Made by a program: the position numbers and the translations under genes. This document shows positions 1 through 7,990 of a stretch of 64,000 nt of DNA, one piece after another (position 1 is the first letter of the stretch; each line of letters begins with the position of its first letter). The stretch comes from Methanorbis rubei (GTDB lineage: Archaea > Halobacteriota > Methanomicrobia > Methanomicrobiales > Methanocorpusculaceae), in assembly GCF_032714495.1 (NCBI RefSeq), contig NZ_JAWDKB010000006.1:62001-126000 (forward strand). The letters run 5' to 3'. The notes under the pieces were generated by a model. It did no database searches. It worked only from the letters and a program-made list of their open reading frames with translations, and had not been told where the DNA came from.

Positions 1-2
1 TG

Positions 3-545
3 AATGCTGAAGTAACTTCGGTCGAAAAAATTTACTTCCCGGTCTTCCTCTTCCGCCGAACAATCAAGGGCCAGGAAAAATCCATCATCAAACCGGCAAA
101 AGGAACAACACTCCCCGGACTCCAGAGTCAGATCATTCCGCCGGGCGATGTCATAGTGTTTGACGCAACCATCTCCACCAAAGGAGCTGAAGTCATCACA
201 CCTGAGATAAGCGTTGAGACCTATCTCGCAGATCTCCCGGGAACCGCCAAAGAGCAGGCACTGCTCTACCTTCCTTTCTACGTGTTCCACTACCGGTATC
301 AGGGCGTGGACTACACCTCTGTGATGGGAGGAACCTCAGGCCGCGTCTACACCGCAGGATTTCCCGGTCGGTCCGCCGCACCCTACGCTCTTGTCGTCGG
401 CGGAGGATTTCTTCTCGCCTTCATCGGCGGCATTCTCGGTTTCACCGTAACGCCGATATTTTATGTGCTCGCTTTTGCCGGCGCTGCGCTCGCTATGTTC
501 ACCGGTCGGGCTGTGGTGAAAACTCCTGAAGGAGGAAAATTATGA
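3..545 (+). CDS. C-terminal part of a membrane protein of a zinc-ribbon paralogue family (5' end outside window)
   Basis: The frame is open from the left window edge, so this is the 3' part of a longer gene; the GTG at 156 is internal. The protein has a soluble part containing a Y-L-P-F-Y-V-F-H-Y-R-Y stretch, which resembles the YYPYWIIRYQY stretch of the next gene, then two hydrophobic segments of about 20 residues near the C-terminus and a short polar tail. The stop overlaps the next start as ATGA, so the two genes are translationally coupled. By analogy with its neighbour the missing N-terminus may carry a zinc ribbon, but that is not visible here. Function unknown. Confidence 0.75.
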   Translation, partial: NAEVTSVEKIYFPVFLFRRTIKGQEKSIIKPAKGTTLPGLQSQIIPPGDVIVFDATISTKGAEVITPEISVETYLADLPGTAKEQALLYLPFYVFHYRYQGVDYTSVMGGTSGRVYTAGFPGRSAAPYALVVGGGFLLAFIGGILGFTVTPIFYVLAFAGAALAMFTGRAVVKTPEGGKL

Positions 546-1546
546 GCGACGCAAACCTTCTCGTCGGACTCTCATGCCCCGGATGCGGAGGAATCATTGA
601 AGTTGCCGAAGGAAACAGACTTGCGTTCTGTCCGTTCTGCAACTCTGCTCTTGCGATCACCGCAGATGATGCGGGCATCACACGGTTCATGTACAAGATG
701 GAAGTTACCGAAGCCGCTGCGGAAGCTGCCGCGAAAAAATGGTTCAGGACTTTTCCCAAAGCCCGCGACCTTGCGGCGTCTGCTGTTATCACCGAAATAT
801 TTCCCATGTACCTTCCGTTCTGGCGGCTGATTGGAACCGGCAAGGCAATTGCCTGCGGTTACTCAGAGCACACCGACAAAGACGGTCACACGCATACCAC
901 GCATCATGAAGATAGTTCTGACAGCGAGTACGTCTGGTCGGTCATCGCCTGCCAGACCGGTGATCTCGGTATTGCCGTCCCGCCCAACCCGCATGGAAAA
1001 CTTCTGCCGTATGCTGACGGAGATATTCCGGTCTTTGAGACGACCTCCTCCCGCGACGAAGCTTACGATCAGGCAGACACCGACATCAGAATGGAAGCTC
1101 ACCGCCGCGCGTCGTCAGGCATTGAGACCCTGACATTTTCCAAAACATTCTGCGTGCCCCGCGAGTTCTCGCTCCTCTACTACCCATACTGGATTATTCG
1201 GTACCAGTACCGGGAACGCGACTACTTTGTCGTGCTTGACGGGGTTGCAGGAACTCCGGTCTCCGGTCGGGCACCGGGCGACCAGACCTACCAGGCACTT
1301 GCCGCAGGTCTTGGCTCAGGATTCGGCGGACTTTGCGCAGGAGCAGGAGTTGCGTACGCCCTATACTCAGGCTCCGACTACGCCATCGCCGGTTTCGGCG
1401 GTGTGGTGATGGGTCTTATTCTTGTGCTTGCCGGTTACTGGATGTTCAGATTCGGCTCAGAAATCACCGAAGGAAAACTCACCGGCGGCATATCACTTTC
1501 GACCAAAGGATTCGGACAGAAAACTGTCCGGGAGATCAAACGATAA
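542..1546 (+). CDS. zinc-ribbon membrane protein, function unknown
   Basis: A 334-residue protein. Two CxxC knuckles, CPGC and CPFC, about 18 residues apart near the N-terminus form a likely zinc ribbon. A His-rich stretch (HTDKDGHTHTTHH) lies near residue 115. Two hydrophobic segments near residues 245-300 look like membrane spans, followed by a basic tail. The middle domain shares the aromatic YYPYWIIRYQYR pattern with the gene before it. It is the second gene of a three-gene operon with a 4-base overlap upstream and one base to the next start. The ribbon suggests metal or nucleic-acid binding; I cannot assign a reaction. Confidence 0.85.
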   Translation: MSDANLLVGLSCPGCGGIIEVAEGNRLAFCPFCNSALAITADDAGITRFMYKMEVTEAAAEAAAKKWFRTFPKARDLAASAVITEIFPMYLPFWRLIGTGKAIACGYSEHTDKDGHTHTTHHEDSSDSEYVWSVIACQTGDLGIAVPPNPHGKLLPYADGDIPVFETTSSRDEAYDQADTDIRMEAHRRASSGIETLTFSKTFCVPREFSLLYYPYWIIRYQYRERDYFVVLDGVAGTPVSGRAPGDQTYQALAAGLGSGFGGLCAGAGVAYALYSGSDYAIAGFGGVVMGLILVLAGYWMFRFGSEITEGKLTGGISLSTKGFGQKTVREIKR

Positions 1547-1547
1547 C

Positions 1548-2126
1548 ATGGCACTGCTGGTAAAAAATCTGTTCTGCCGCGGCTGCGGCTCCCCGTTGAA
1601 AGCAAAAGAGGCTGACCTCATTCTGTTCTGTCCGGCATGCAAAAAAACGATGGAGTTTTTGGATACCGACGTGGGCGACGTTGTCCCCCACATTTTTGCG
1701 CCGAAGTCTGAGAACAAAGATCTCGTGTACCTTCCGTTCTGGAGAATCGACGCTGACATCAACGTCACTCACTGTGATACGGTCGGCGGATTTTTACGGA
1801 TCACCAAAAAACCGATGCGTGGCCTGTGCAACTTCTATGTCTGTGCCGCAGACCTGATGCCGAGGCGAACTGCCGGATGGAATCTTGAGTTCAGCAGATC
1901 GATGCCGAAAGCTCCTGAGATCTCAGACTTCAGACGTGCTCCGCACTACCCTGTGGTGAAAAATTCCAAAACTGCGGAGAAGGATGCAGAGTTTCTCTTC
2001 CTCAAACATGAGATCGATCTCTCAGGAACTCTGCAGGATATCGAGTACAGTTTTGCGGTTCGCGGTCATGAACTGTATTATATCCCATTCATCAGACGCG
2101 GGGATGACCTGAGTCCCGCAGTCTGA
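1548..2126 (+). CDS. small zinc-ribbon protein, third member of the operon
   Basis: A 192-residue protein. The ATG at 1548 is chosen because it follows the upstream stop by one base and places the first CxxC (CRGC) at residue 10; a longer frame back to 1422 lies inside the preceding gene. The second knuckle is CPAC. There is no membrane segment. It repeats the aromatic LVYLPFWRI and LYYIPF patterns of the two upstream proteins, so all three look like paralogues, this one soluble. It probably works in the same complex, but the role is unknown. Confidence 0.8.
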   Translation: MALLVKNLFCRGCGSPLKAKEADLILFCPACKKTMEFLDTDVGDVVPHIFAPKSENKDLVYLPFWRIDADINVTHCDTVGGFLRITKKPMRGLCNFYVCAADLMPRRTAGWNLEFSRSMPKAPEISDFRRAPHYPVVKNSKTAEKDAEFLFLKHEIDLSGTLQDIEYSFAVRGHELYYIPFIRRGDDLSPAV

Positions 2127-2166
2127 TACCTTCCCTTTTTCAGGTTCTACAGCAAAACAGTAGTTG

Positions 2167-3027
2167 ATGAGCCTCTCCGCCTACGTTACGATTATTCGTC
2201 CGGCAAACGCGGTAATTTCCGGTATTACGGCGATCATTGCTTACTTGATCGCATCAGGAACCAATGTTTTTTCCGCTTTTGCCCTTTTTGTGATTGTGAC
2301 CGTAATCTGTGGTGCGGGCAATGTGCTCAATGATTACTTTGATCGGGATATCGATGCGATCAACCGGCCCGACCGCCCGATTCCGTCGGGCGCACTTTCT
2401 CCCCACAATGCTGCGGTGTGGGCGGGAGTTTTGTTTGCCGTTGGTATTCTCGTAAGCTTTGCAACCAACTTCTGGTGTCTTGCAATAGCTGTGGTAAATA
2501 CAATTCTTTTGATTGCGTACGCGGCGAAGCTGAAGAAAATACCGCTGCTTGGAAATCTTTCGGTTGCATATCTTTCAGGAAGCATCTTCCTCTTCGGCGG
2601 AGTTCTTGTTGGCCCTGAGTCGTTTATTGTTACGCTGCCGCTGTTTGCGATCACCTTCTTTGGAACGCTTGCCCGCGAGATTCTCAAGGCAGCCGAAGAT
2701 ATCGAGGGGGACGCGGCGGGCGGGGCCCGCACGCTTCCGATGATTCTTGGTGTGCAGAAGAGCGGTTACGTTTCTGTTATCCTGATTGTGTGTGCGATTA
2801 TCGCAAGCATTGCCCCGTACTCACGCTGGGGAGTTCCGTATCTCGCGGCAATTGCAGTAATTGATCTGTTCATTTTGTATGCTGCGGCAAAATCCGTCCG
2901 CTGCAAAACTCCAGCTGAACTGATTGCCGCACGGTCCACGAGTCTGATCAAGTACGGAATGTTTGCGGCGCTTTTCCTGTTCCTTGTGATGGAGTTGTGG
3001 TACGGCATCATTTCTCCGCTGCTGTGA
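2167..3027 (+). CDS. UbiA-family prenyltransferase, likely digeranylgeranylglyceryl phosphate synthase
   Basis: An integral membrane prenyltransferase of 286 residues with about eight hydrophobic segments. The first aspartate motif, [21 protein letters not shown], lies near residue 55, and the second, [14 protein letters not shown], near residue 177. Both bind Mg-prenyl diphosphate in UbiA enzymes. The [10 protein letters not shown] form and the length fit the archaeal enzyme that adds the second geranylgeranyl chain to geranylgeranylglyceryl phosphate in ether-lipid synthesis. The ATG at 2167 follows an in-frame TTG at 2164. A homogentisate- or heme-type prenyltransferase is less likely in a methanogen. 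Confidence 0.85.
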   Translation: MSLSAYVTIIRPANAVISGITAIIAYLIASGTNVFSAFALFVIVTVICGAGNVLNDYFDRDIDAINRPDRPIPSGALSPHNAAVWAGVLFAVGILVSFATNFWCLAIAVVNTILLIAYAAKLKKIPLLGNLSVAYLSGSIFLFGGVLVGPESFIVTLPLFAITFFGTLAREILKAAEDIEGDAAGGARTLPMILGVQKSGYVSVILIVCAIIASIAPYSRWGVPYLAAIAVIDLFILYAAAKSVRCKTPAELIAARSTSLIKYGMFAALFLFLVMELWYGIISPLL

Positions 3028-3096
3028 GGAAACCAAGCAATGGGCAACCTATTAATACCGTGAGAATGAAGGTTATTATACGTAACAGGGGTATCG

Positions 3097-3507
3097 ATGA
3101 AAGTTTTCGTAAAGGACAAGACCTATCTGGCAGAACGGGGTTCCTATTTTAAGGAGTCAGTCAAAATCGACGGGGATTTCATTGTGCCTCCGAAAACTCA
3201 GTTTTGGAGAGATCTTGTGGTGACCGGCAATCTTTCGCTCGGTGTCGGGTCAAGGGTCGGCGGCAATATCACCTGCAACGGGGCGGTTATTTCCCGCGGT
3301 TGTCTGGTGGAAGGAGAACTTATCTCAGATACTGATCAGGTAACAATCTGCGACGGCGCCCGCGTGCGGGTGATCAAGTCGAACGGCAATGTGCTGCTCC
3401 GCCCGGGAATTGTGTCTGATGAAGTGCACGGGGAAAATATTCTGGTGATGGGAAAAGTGCACTGCGGGAAACTGATGGGGAGAAACACCCGCGTCATCAA
3501 CCAGTAA
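3097..3507 (+). CDS. bactofilin-like polymer-forming protein
   Basis: A 136-residue protein made almost wholly of short beta repeats with regular glycines and hydrophobic residues (VTGNLSLGVGSRVGGNITCNGAVISRG pattern). This resembles the right-handed beta-helix of bactofilins and other polymer-forming or hexapeptide-repeat proteins. There is no signal peptide and no membrane span. It lies 69 bases after the prenyltransferase on the same strand, so it could be cotranscribed. A structural or surface-associated role is an inference; no catalytic residues are visible. Confidence 0.65.
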   Translation: MKVFVKDKTYLAERGSYFKESVKIDGDFIVPPKTQFWRDLVVTGNLSLGVGSRVGGNITCNGAVISRGCLVEGELISDTDQVTICDGARVRVIKSNGNVLLRPGIVSDEVHGENILVMGKVHCGKLMGRNTRVINQ

Positions 3508-3513
3508 TTTTTT

Positions 3514-3999
3514 TCAAAGTGTTTTGTGGAAGATTAAGAGATCTTCAAAGGTCCCATCGTTTTTGCGGTACCCGTTCGGAATTGTTCCGATCACATTGAA
3601 TCCGAGTTTGAGGTAGAGGGTGATTGCTCCGTAGTTTGATTTTATGACTGCATTGTACTGAAGTCCCAAATAACCGCACTCTTTTGCTTTTGTCAGTGAG
3701 TCTGTGACAAGAATTTTTCCAACTCCGTATCCGCGGAATTTTTTGTCAACGCCGTAGGATGCGTTTGCGGTGTGCGAGCAGCGCCCGACATTGTTGTCAT
3801 GCAGTATGTAAAATCCTGCAACTTCGCCGTTTACAACTGCGCAAACGGTTGCTGTCTGTGATCTGAAAAATGCGTCGGCCTCGTTTTTGGTGAACGCTGT
3901 TTCCTGCGGAAACGCGTTGGCGTCCCGTACTATGTCGTTCCAGACTTCGGTTACTCTGTCTGCTTCATCTGATGTGTAGGGTTTGCAGATGATCTTCAT
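3514..3999 (-). CDS. GNAT-family N-acetyltransferase
   Basis: A 161-residue protein. The acetyl-CoA loop appears as KKFRGYGVGKIL, matching the R/Q-x-x-G-x-G/A motif, and is followed by the helix and the YGAITLYLKLGF segment typical of GNAT folds. I choose the ATG at 3999. A longer frame reaches 4059, but a TATA-like ATATATA on the minus strand at about 4023-4032 would place transcription start just upstream of 3999. The substrate is unknown. It converges with the bactofilin-like gene, with 6 bases between their ends. Confidence 0.8.
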   Translation of the reverse strand: MKIICKPYTSDEADRVTEVWNDIVRDANAFPQETAFTKNEADAFFRSQTATVCAVVNGEVAGFYILHDNNVGRCSHTANASYGVDKKFRGYGVGKILVTDSLTKAKECGYLGLQYNAVIKSNYGAITLYLKLGFNVIGTIPNGYRKNDGTFEDLLIFHKTL

Positions 4000-4123
4000 T
4001 GTTTCTCTATTGGTGAGGATTCGTATATATGTGTCAGGGAATTGTTCTGGTTCAATCATTTTTCACGCAAAAATTCTCATGATAACAAAACCTATTATCT
4101 CACCCTTCCTATTATCTGATATT

Positions 4124-4564
4124 ATGCAGGAGATGGAATCCAGAGAAAAACCAGAGAAAGCAACGGTTACCATCTCCGTAACTCCACGCGTAAAAGAGAC
4201 GCTCTGTTCTTTGAAGCGAGGGAACGAGTCATACAGTGAGATTTTAGAGCCGATTCTCTATACCGTTGCCGTTTCAGAGTCTGATGAGGGTATTGGTGCA
4301 GTGTTTCTCAAATCAGTTTATGTGAACGATGATCTGAAGAAACTGAAAAAGCCGATCCCGCTCAAAGTCATCATTGAAGATAATACACTGATTCTCTCAA
4401 ATAGCGAGTTTAAGATTCTCGTAACCTGCATTGATATCATTGAAGGACTGGAGGAAGCCCGCCTGCAGTTTGCAGATCTCATTGATATTTATACAGACCA
4501 TCAACCCATGACTGAAGGGGCGGTCACGTTTGGCAAAAAATTGATGGACGCAGTTTGGGCGTGA
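4124..4564 (+). CDS. putative antitoxin with ribbon-helix-helix-like N-terminus
   Basis: A 146-residue protein. After a charged N-terminus comes a pattern VTISVTPRVKETLCSLK followed by SYSEIL, which resembles the short DNA-binding start of VapB- and RHH-type antitoxins. The rest is an alpha/beta domain of unknown type. The next gene starts 4 bases downstream and encodes a HicA-like protein, so the two look like a toxin-antitoxin pair. The start is uncertain: ATG at 4124 or 4133, and the frame is open further upstream. Confidence 0.55.
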   Translation: MQEMESREKPEKATVTISVTPRVKETLCSLKRGNESYSEILEPILYTVAVSESDEGIGAVFLKSVYVNDDLKKLKKPIPLKVIIEDNTLILSNSEFKILVTCIDIIEGLEEARLQFADLIDIYTDHQPMTEGAVTFGKKLMDAVWA

Positions 4565-4568
4565 TATC

Positions 4569-4862
4569 TTGTCGGTACTAAAATGTGATGCGGTTACCAA
4601 AGCCCTGAAAAAGAAAGGTTTTGTTTTAGTACGCGGCCGATCAAAGCATATTGTTTATTTCTTTGTGCATGATGGAAAGAAATCAGAAATTGCAACACAT
4701 TTGAGCCACAATAAACAGGAAATCAACGATGCACTACAGCGGGAGATGGCAGAGCAGACCTATCTCTCAAAAACCGAATTTGCAGAAATGGTCTCTTGTA
4801 AAATTGGATATGACGAACTTGTCGCCCGTTATGTCGATCTCGGTCTCCTTCAGAAAGACTAA
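4569..4862 (+). CDS. HicA-like small protein, putative toxin
   Basis: A 97-residue protein with no ATG in the first part of the frame; the TTG at 4569, 4 bases after the upstream stop, is the likely start. The N-terminal 55 residues resemble HicA/YcfA mRNA-interferase folds: an amphipathic helix, then KKGFVLVRGRSKHIVYFF with a histidine where HicA has its catalytic histidine, then a short strand and a second helix. The C-terminal 40 residues form an extra helical segment not usual in HicA. Function is inferred from fold resemblance and from pairing with the antitoxin-like gene. Confidence 0.5.
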   Translation: MSVLKCDAVTKALKKKGFVLVRGRSKHIVYFFVHDGKKSEIATHLSHNKQEINDALQREMAEQTYLSKTEFAEMVSCKIGYDELVARYVDLGLLQKD

Positions 4863-4996
4863 CTCCTTTCTTCCGCAGATATGCGGGCGCGAGTGAAAGA
4901 AATTCTTATCACCAAAAACTTCTCAGAATATATATTGGATTGCCAGCAATCCAGTAACCCTTTATGCCTGTCATGCCATCTATATAAGTATCTTTT

Positions 4997-5752
4997 ATGG
5001 CTGAGGAAGGACGTACTACGCAGGAATGGGCAAAGATTATTCTTCGCCGGCTTGTATTCCTTGGTGGTCCGCTCGCTCTCTACGGTGCATTTATTGTGTT
5101 TCTGTGGTTTGTGTATCCGCCGGAAGGCGGCCTTCTTGGTCAGCCGAGCGAGAGATTTCTGATAATTATGGGACTTCTCATCGCGTACCTTGTGCCGCCG
5201 TTTGGCAAAGAAACAATCATTCCCATATCCATGGGCCTCGGGTTTCCTGCATGGCTCATCAGCTCAGGCATTATTTTAATGGACATCTGCAGCTGTCTTT
5301 TAATTGCGCTGAACTTTGATCTGCTGCAAAAAATTCCGTTTGTCGGCGGCCTGATTCGTAAGTTTACGGACGGGGCGAACAAGGTCCGCAAGAAAAGCCC
5401 CTGGATTGAACAGCTGTCGCACGTGGGATTGCTTATATTTATGTACATCCCGCTGCAGGGCTCGGGCGCTACCAACTCCACGATTCTCGGCCAGCTTTTT
5501 GGCATGCGAAAGATAACGGTGTTCTGGATTGTGACCCTCGGCAGTATTTTGTCGACCCTCACGATTGCTTTTGGTTCGGCTGCGGTTCTGGATCTCTGGC
5601 AGGTTAATCCATGGTATGCGGTGCTTGCGATTGTTTTGATTGCGGTCGCTGTTATCGTGCTTGCTGTTCTCTGGCACCGGTACACGAAACGGTTTTCTCC
5701 GAAAAATCCTGCATGCGACTGCGATACAGATGAGGAAGATTTTCTTCCCTAA
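4997..5752 (+). CDS. small multidrug export family membrane protein
   Basis: A 251-residue protein with about five or six hydrophobic spans. The segment PPFGKETIIPISMGLGFPAW and the later FMYIPLQGSGA are signatures of the Sm_multidrug_ex (PF06695) family. The C-terminus is polar with several acidic residues (DCDTDEEDF). A TATA-like ATATATAAGTA lies at about 4979-4989, very near the ATG, so the transcript is almost leaderless. A paralogue follows 24 bases later. Substrates of this family are poorly known, so export of drugs is only a family name. Confidence 0.75.
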   Translation: MAEEGRTTQEWAKIILRRLVFLGGPLALYGAFIVFLWFVYPPEGGLLGQPSERFLIIMGLLIAYLVPPFGKETIIPISMGLGFPAWLISSGIILMDICSCLLIALNFDLLQKIPFVGGLIRKFTDGANKVRKKSPWIEQLSHVGLLIFMYIPLQGSGATNSTILGQLFGMRKITVFWIVTLGSILSTLTIAFGSAAVLDLWQVNPWYAVLAIVLIAVAVIVLAVLWHRYTKRFSPKNPACDCDTDEEDFLP

Positions 5753-5776
5753 ACACCTATACTTGGTTTGCATTTT

Positions 5777-6457
5777 ATGACCGAAGACGCCGTTACTCCG
5801 TATTATCAGCCTACCCTTCGCGTTCGGCTGATAATGTCAGGCGGTGTTCTGGCAGTATTTGGTGCAGTGCTGCTGTTTCTTTTTCTGACGACTCCCGATG
5901 GAGAGTTTTACAAACTGGCAGGATGCCTCGCCGCCTATATCATGCCAGGATTTGGCAAGGAGAGTATTGTACCCATTGCAATGGCTCTTGGTTTTTCCTG
6001 GTGGCAGATTACGCTTGGTATCGTTGCGAGTGACATGGCTCTTGCGGTTATTATCGCCTACAACTTTGATCTGCTGCTCCGCATTCCGCTGCTCGGCAGA
6101 CTTCTCCGCTATTTTACGAAGAAGACGAATGAAATTCTCCAGAAGCATCGCTGGATTGAAGGGCTGTCGCTGATCGGTCTGTTTCTGTTTATGTACATTC
6201 CATTCATGGGTTCGAGTGCGATCAATACTACCATCGTCGGCAGACTTTTGTCTGTGCCGCCGCGAATTCTTTTGACGATTGTGTTTGTTGGAAGTGTTCT
6301 TGCAACGCTGACGATGGCTGTTGGTATGCAGTTCATCATCAATTTGTGGATGATGAATCCCTTGTTTGCGATTATTGCGGTGATTGCGGTGGTTGGTTTT
6401 GCGGTTGGGTGCTGGAAGCTCTGGCAGCGGTACACGCAGAAACGGTTCGGGTCGTGA
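5777..6457 (+). CDS. second small multidrug export family membrane protein (paralogue)
   Basis: A 226-residue protein clearly related to the preceding gene. It shares PGFGKESIVPIAMALGFSWW, FLFMYIPFMGSSAINTT and the same pattern of spans, ending in a WQRYTQKRF tail that resembles WHRYTKRF in the first copy. The tandem arrangement indicates gene duplication and suggests the two may form a heteromer. The ATG at 5777 is preferred over an in-frame TTG at 5768. Confidence 0.75.
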   Translation: MTEDAVTPYYQPTLRVRLIMSGGVLAVFGAVLLFLFLTTPDGEFYKLAGCLAAYIMPGFGKESIVPIAMALGFSWWQITLGIVASDMALAVIIAYNFDLLLRIPLLGRLLRYFTKKTNEILQKHRWIEGLSLIGLFLFMYIPFMGSSAINTTIVGRLLSVPPRILLTIVFVGSVLATLTMAVGMQFIINLWMMNPLFAIIAVIAVVGFAVGCWKLWQRYTQKRFGS

Positions 6458-6465
6458 TGAGATAT

Positions 6466-7133
6466 GAAACGCTAATAACGCGAATAGCGCGAATAAAAAA
6501 TCGCCAATGGCGATTTTTAAAATATTACCAAAATTATTTTTTTATACAACTCTCTCAGCTCGGTAAAATTACTGAGAATTTTTTCTTTTGAATAGGAGTT
6601 ACGCGGTGATGATTTTCATTGTTTGGGATTTTTCTGTAGGCTGTCTTGCTTGGAGTAACCACGGAGCACACTGAACACACGGAATTCCACGGAAAAAAAC
6701 ACAGAATACCGCTTCGCTTACGGTAAACACGGAACGCATGCCTTCGGCCTGCTTACCGCTTCGCGGGAAAGTCTAAGTGTACGGGTATTGGTATATGTCA
6801 CCGTTTTGAGATGCCAACTTCCTTGGGCTTTCCGTGTTTTCCGTAAGCGAAGCGGTATTCTGTGTTTTTTCCGTGTGTTCAGTGTGTTCCGTGGTTGCCC
6901 CAAATAAAACCAAGGGCAGAGAATCCCTTTTCCTTATGCTATTTCATACCGTGTAAGTCCTATTTTGAAAAATTTCCATTGGCGATTTTTAAGAAATTAC
7001 AAAAATTATTTTTCACACAATTTTTTCTGTTCTGAAAAATTACTGAAGATCTTTTTCTTTTGAAAAACCGCCATTGGCGATTTTTTATTCGCGCTATTCG
7101 TGCTATTCGCGTTTAATAATTATTTCGCGTTTC
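6466..7133. repeat. type 2 palindromic intergenic repeat carrying a type 1 element inside it
   Basis: The segment begins GAAACGC and ends GCGTTTC. Its arms read AATAGCGCGAATAAAAAATCG (left, about 6484-6502) and the reverse complement near 7080-7105. Each arm holds the AATCGCC-AAT-GGCGATT hairpin or its mirror form. Between the arms, at 6591-6964, sits a separate palindromic element with its own terminal repeats. The whole 668 bases can fold as one imperfect inverted repeat. No gene is visible in it. Confidence 0.75.
6591..6964. repeat. type 1 MITE-like element, copy A
   Basis: Ends are AATAGGAGTTACGCGGT on the left and ACCGTGTAAGTCCTATT on the right, an imperfect 17-base terminal inverted repeat. 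The interior is itself palindromic, with ACCACGGA-type and GAATACCGCTTCGCTTACGG-type words repeated in inverse orientation around 6656-6722 and 6840-6895. Related copies occur at 10158-10453, 14427-14790 and, degraded, at 61063-61317. No transposase is encoded, so any mobility would be in trans. Confidence 0.7.
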
Positions 7134-7143
7134 AAAAAAATAA

Positions 7144-7593
7144 TCACTTACAAAACTCGGTAAACCGCTTCAGCTCTGCATGGGCGGACTTCGTGCTGCC
7201 CACATACTCAACAAACTGTTTGATCTTCTGAATCGTCGCCGCGTTCAGCTCATGCTCCATGAAACATGCATCCTTCTCAGCAATCTGATCCGGCACCGCA
7301 ATCAGACGGAGAAACTCCACCAGCACATCATGGCGGTACTTGATCTGCTCGGCAACTGCCCGGCCCGCGTCCGTCAGCGTCACCCCTTCGTATTTGCGGT
7401 AGACCACCAGTTTCTTATGATCAAGCTTTGCAAACATCTCAACAACCGAAGGAGGAGACAGGTCCAGCTCGTCAGCGACGTCCCGTGTTTTCGCGTAGCC
7501 TTTCTCTGCCGAAACATTGAGGATTGTCTCAAGATAATCCTCCTCCTTCATCGTAAGGCGTTTGCAGTGTGGTGTTTGCGGGGTCGCATCCAT
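7144..7593 (-). CDS. DtxR/MntR-family metal-dependent transcriptional regulator
   Basis: A 149-residue protein. The N-terminal winged helix contains MKEEDYLETILNVS and TRDVADELDLSPPSVVEM, matching the DtxR/MntR recognition helix region. The second half holds the expected metal-site pattern with acidic residues, cysteine and histidine (EKDACFMEHELN) in the dimerisation domain. There is no SH3-like third domain, so it is of the short MntR/IdeR-like type. It is divergent from feoA-feoB, which points to Fe(II)-dependent control of iron uptake. Confidence 0.85.
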   Translation of the reverse strand: MDATPQTPHCKRLTMKEEDYLETILNVSAEKGYAKTRDVADELDLSPPSVVEMFAKLDHKKLVVYRKYEGVTLTDAGRAVAEQIKYRHDVLVEFLRLIAVPDQIAEKDACFMEHELNAATIQKIKQFVEYVGSTKSAHAELKRFTEFCK

Positions 7594-7642
7594 GTGCTAC
7601 TAAGTTTTCTCACGCAAGATTATGAGCATTTGCTTTGCGAAT

Positions 7643-7728
7643 TTTCGGATGTTTTCAAAAAATCCGAAACATCTTCGGCTGCCGCATCGCTCCCGAATAA
7701 AATTAGGCGGCTGAATATACCAACCTAA
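7643..7728. promoter_or_regulatory. intergenic control region between the DtxR-type gene and feoAB
   Basis: Two inverted repeats are visible. TTTCGGAT at 7643-7650 is mirrored by ATCCGAAA at 7662-7669. TTAGG at 7703-7707 is mirrored by CCTAA at 7724-7728 and flanks a TATA-like GAATATACC (about 7713-7721) about 25-30 bases before the feoA ATG. TTAGG/CCTAA half-sites are known for DtxR-family repressors, so binding by the adjacent regulator is a reasonable inference. Confidence 0.5.
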
Positions 7729-7744
7729 CCGCAAACAAAGTAGT

Positions 7745-7990
7745 ATGCAAATGACATCACCTCTCGTAACCCTAAACTGCATCCCCTGCGGTTCCTCTGC
7801 GACGGTCGCATCCCTTGAACATGGGGCAGAAATTACCAAACGCCTTCTTGAACTCGGCATCACCCGGGGAACCGACATCACTGTGCTTGGCAATGCCCCG
7901 CTTGGCGACCCCATGATTGTCCGCGTTCGCGGATGCCAGTTTGCGATCCGCAGAAACGAGGCAAAAAACATTCTCATGGAGATTGCATGA
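7745..7990 (+). CDS. feoA: FeoA ferrous iron transport accessory protein
   Basis: An 81-residue SH3-like protein. The family pattern is clear: a conserved glycine turn, then [31 protein letters not shown], then [12 protein letters not shown], as in FeoA proteins. FeoA acts with the cytoplasmic G domain of FeoB during Fe(II) uptake. Its stop overlaps the feoB ATG by four bases (ATGA), giving translational coupling. A second ATG lies at 7751. Confidence 0.92.
   Translation: MQMTSPLVTLNCIPCGSSATVASLEHGAEITKRLLELGITRGTDITVLGNAPLGDPMIVRVRGCQFAIRRNEAKNILMEIA

Noticed and set aside
196-381. Minus-strand open frame inside the first gene
   Set aside because: It is a shadow of the plus-strand gene and has no family features or start signal.
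6460-7140. CRISPR array
   Set aside because: The repeats are palindromic elements without regular spacers; no array or cas gene is found in the window.
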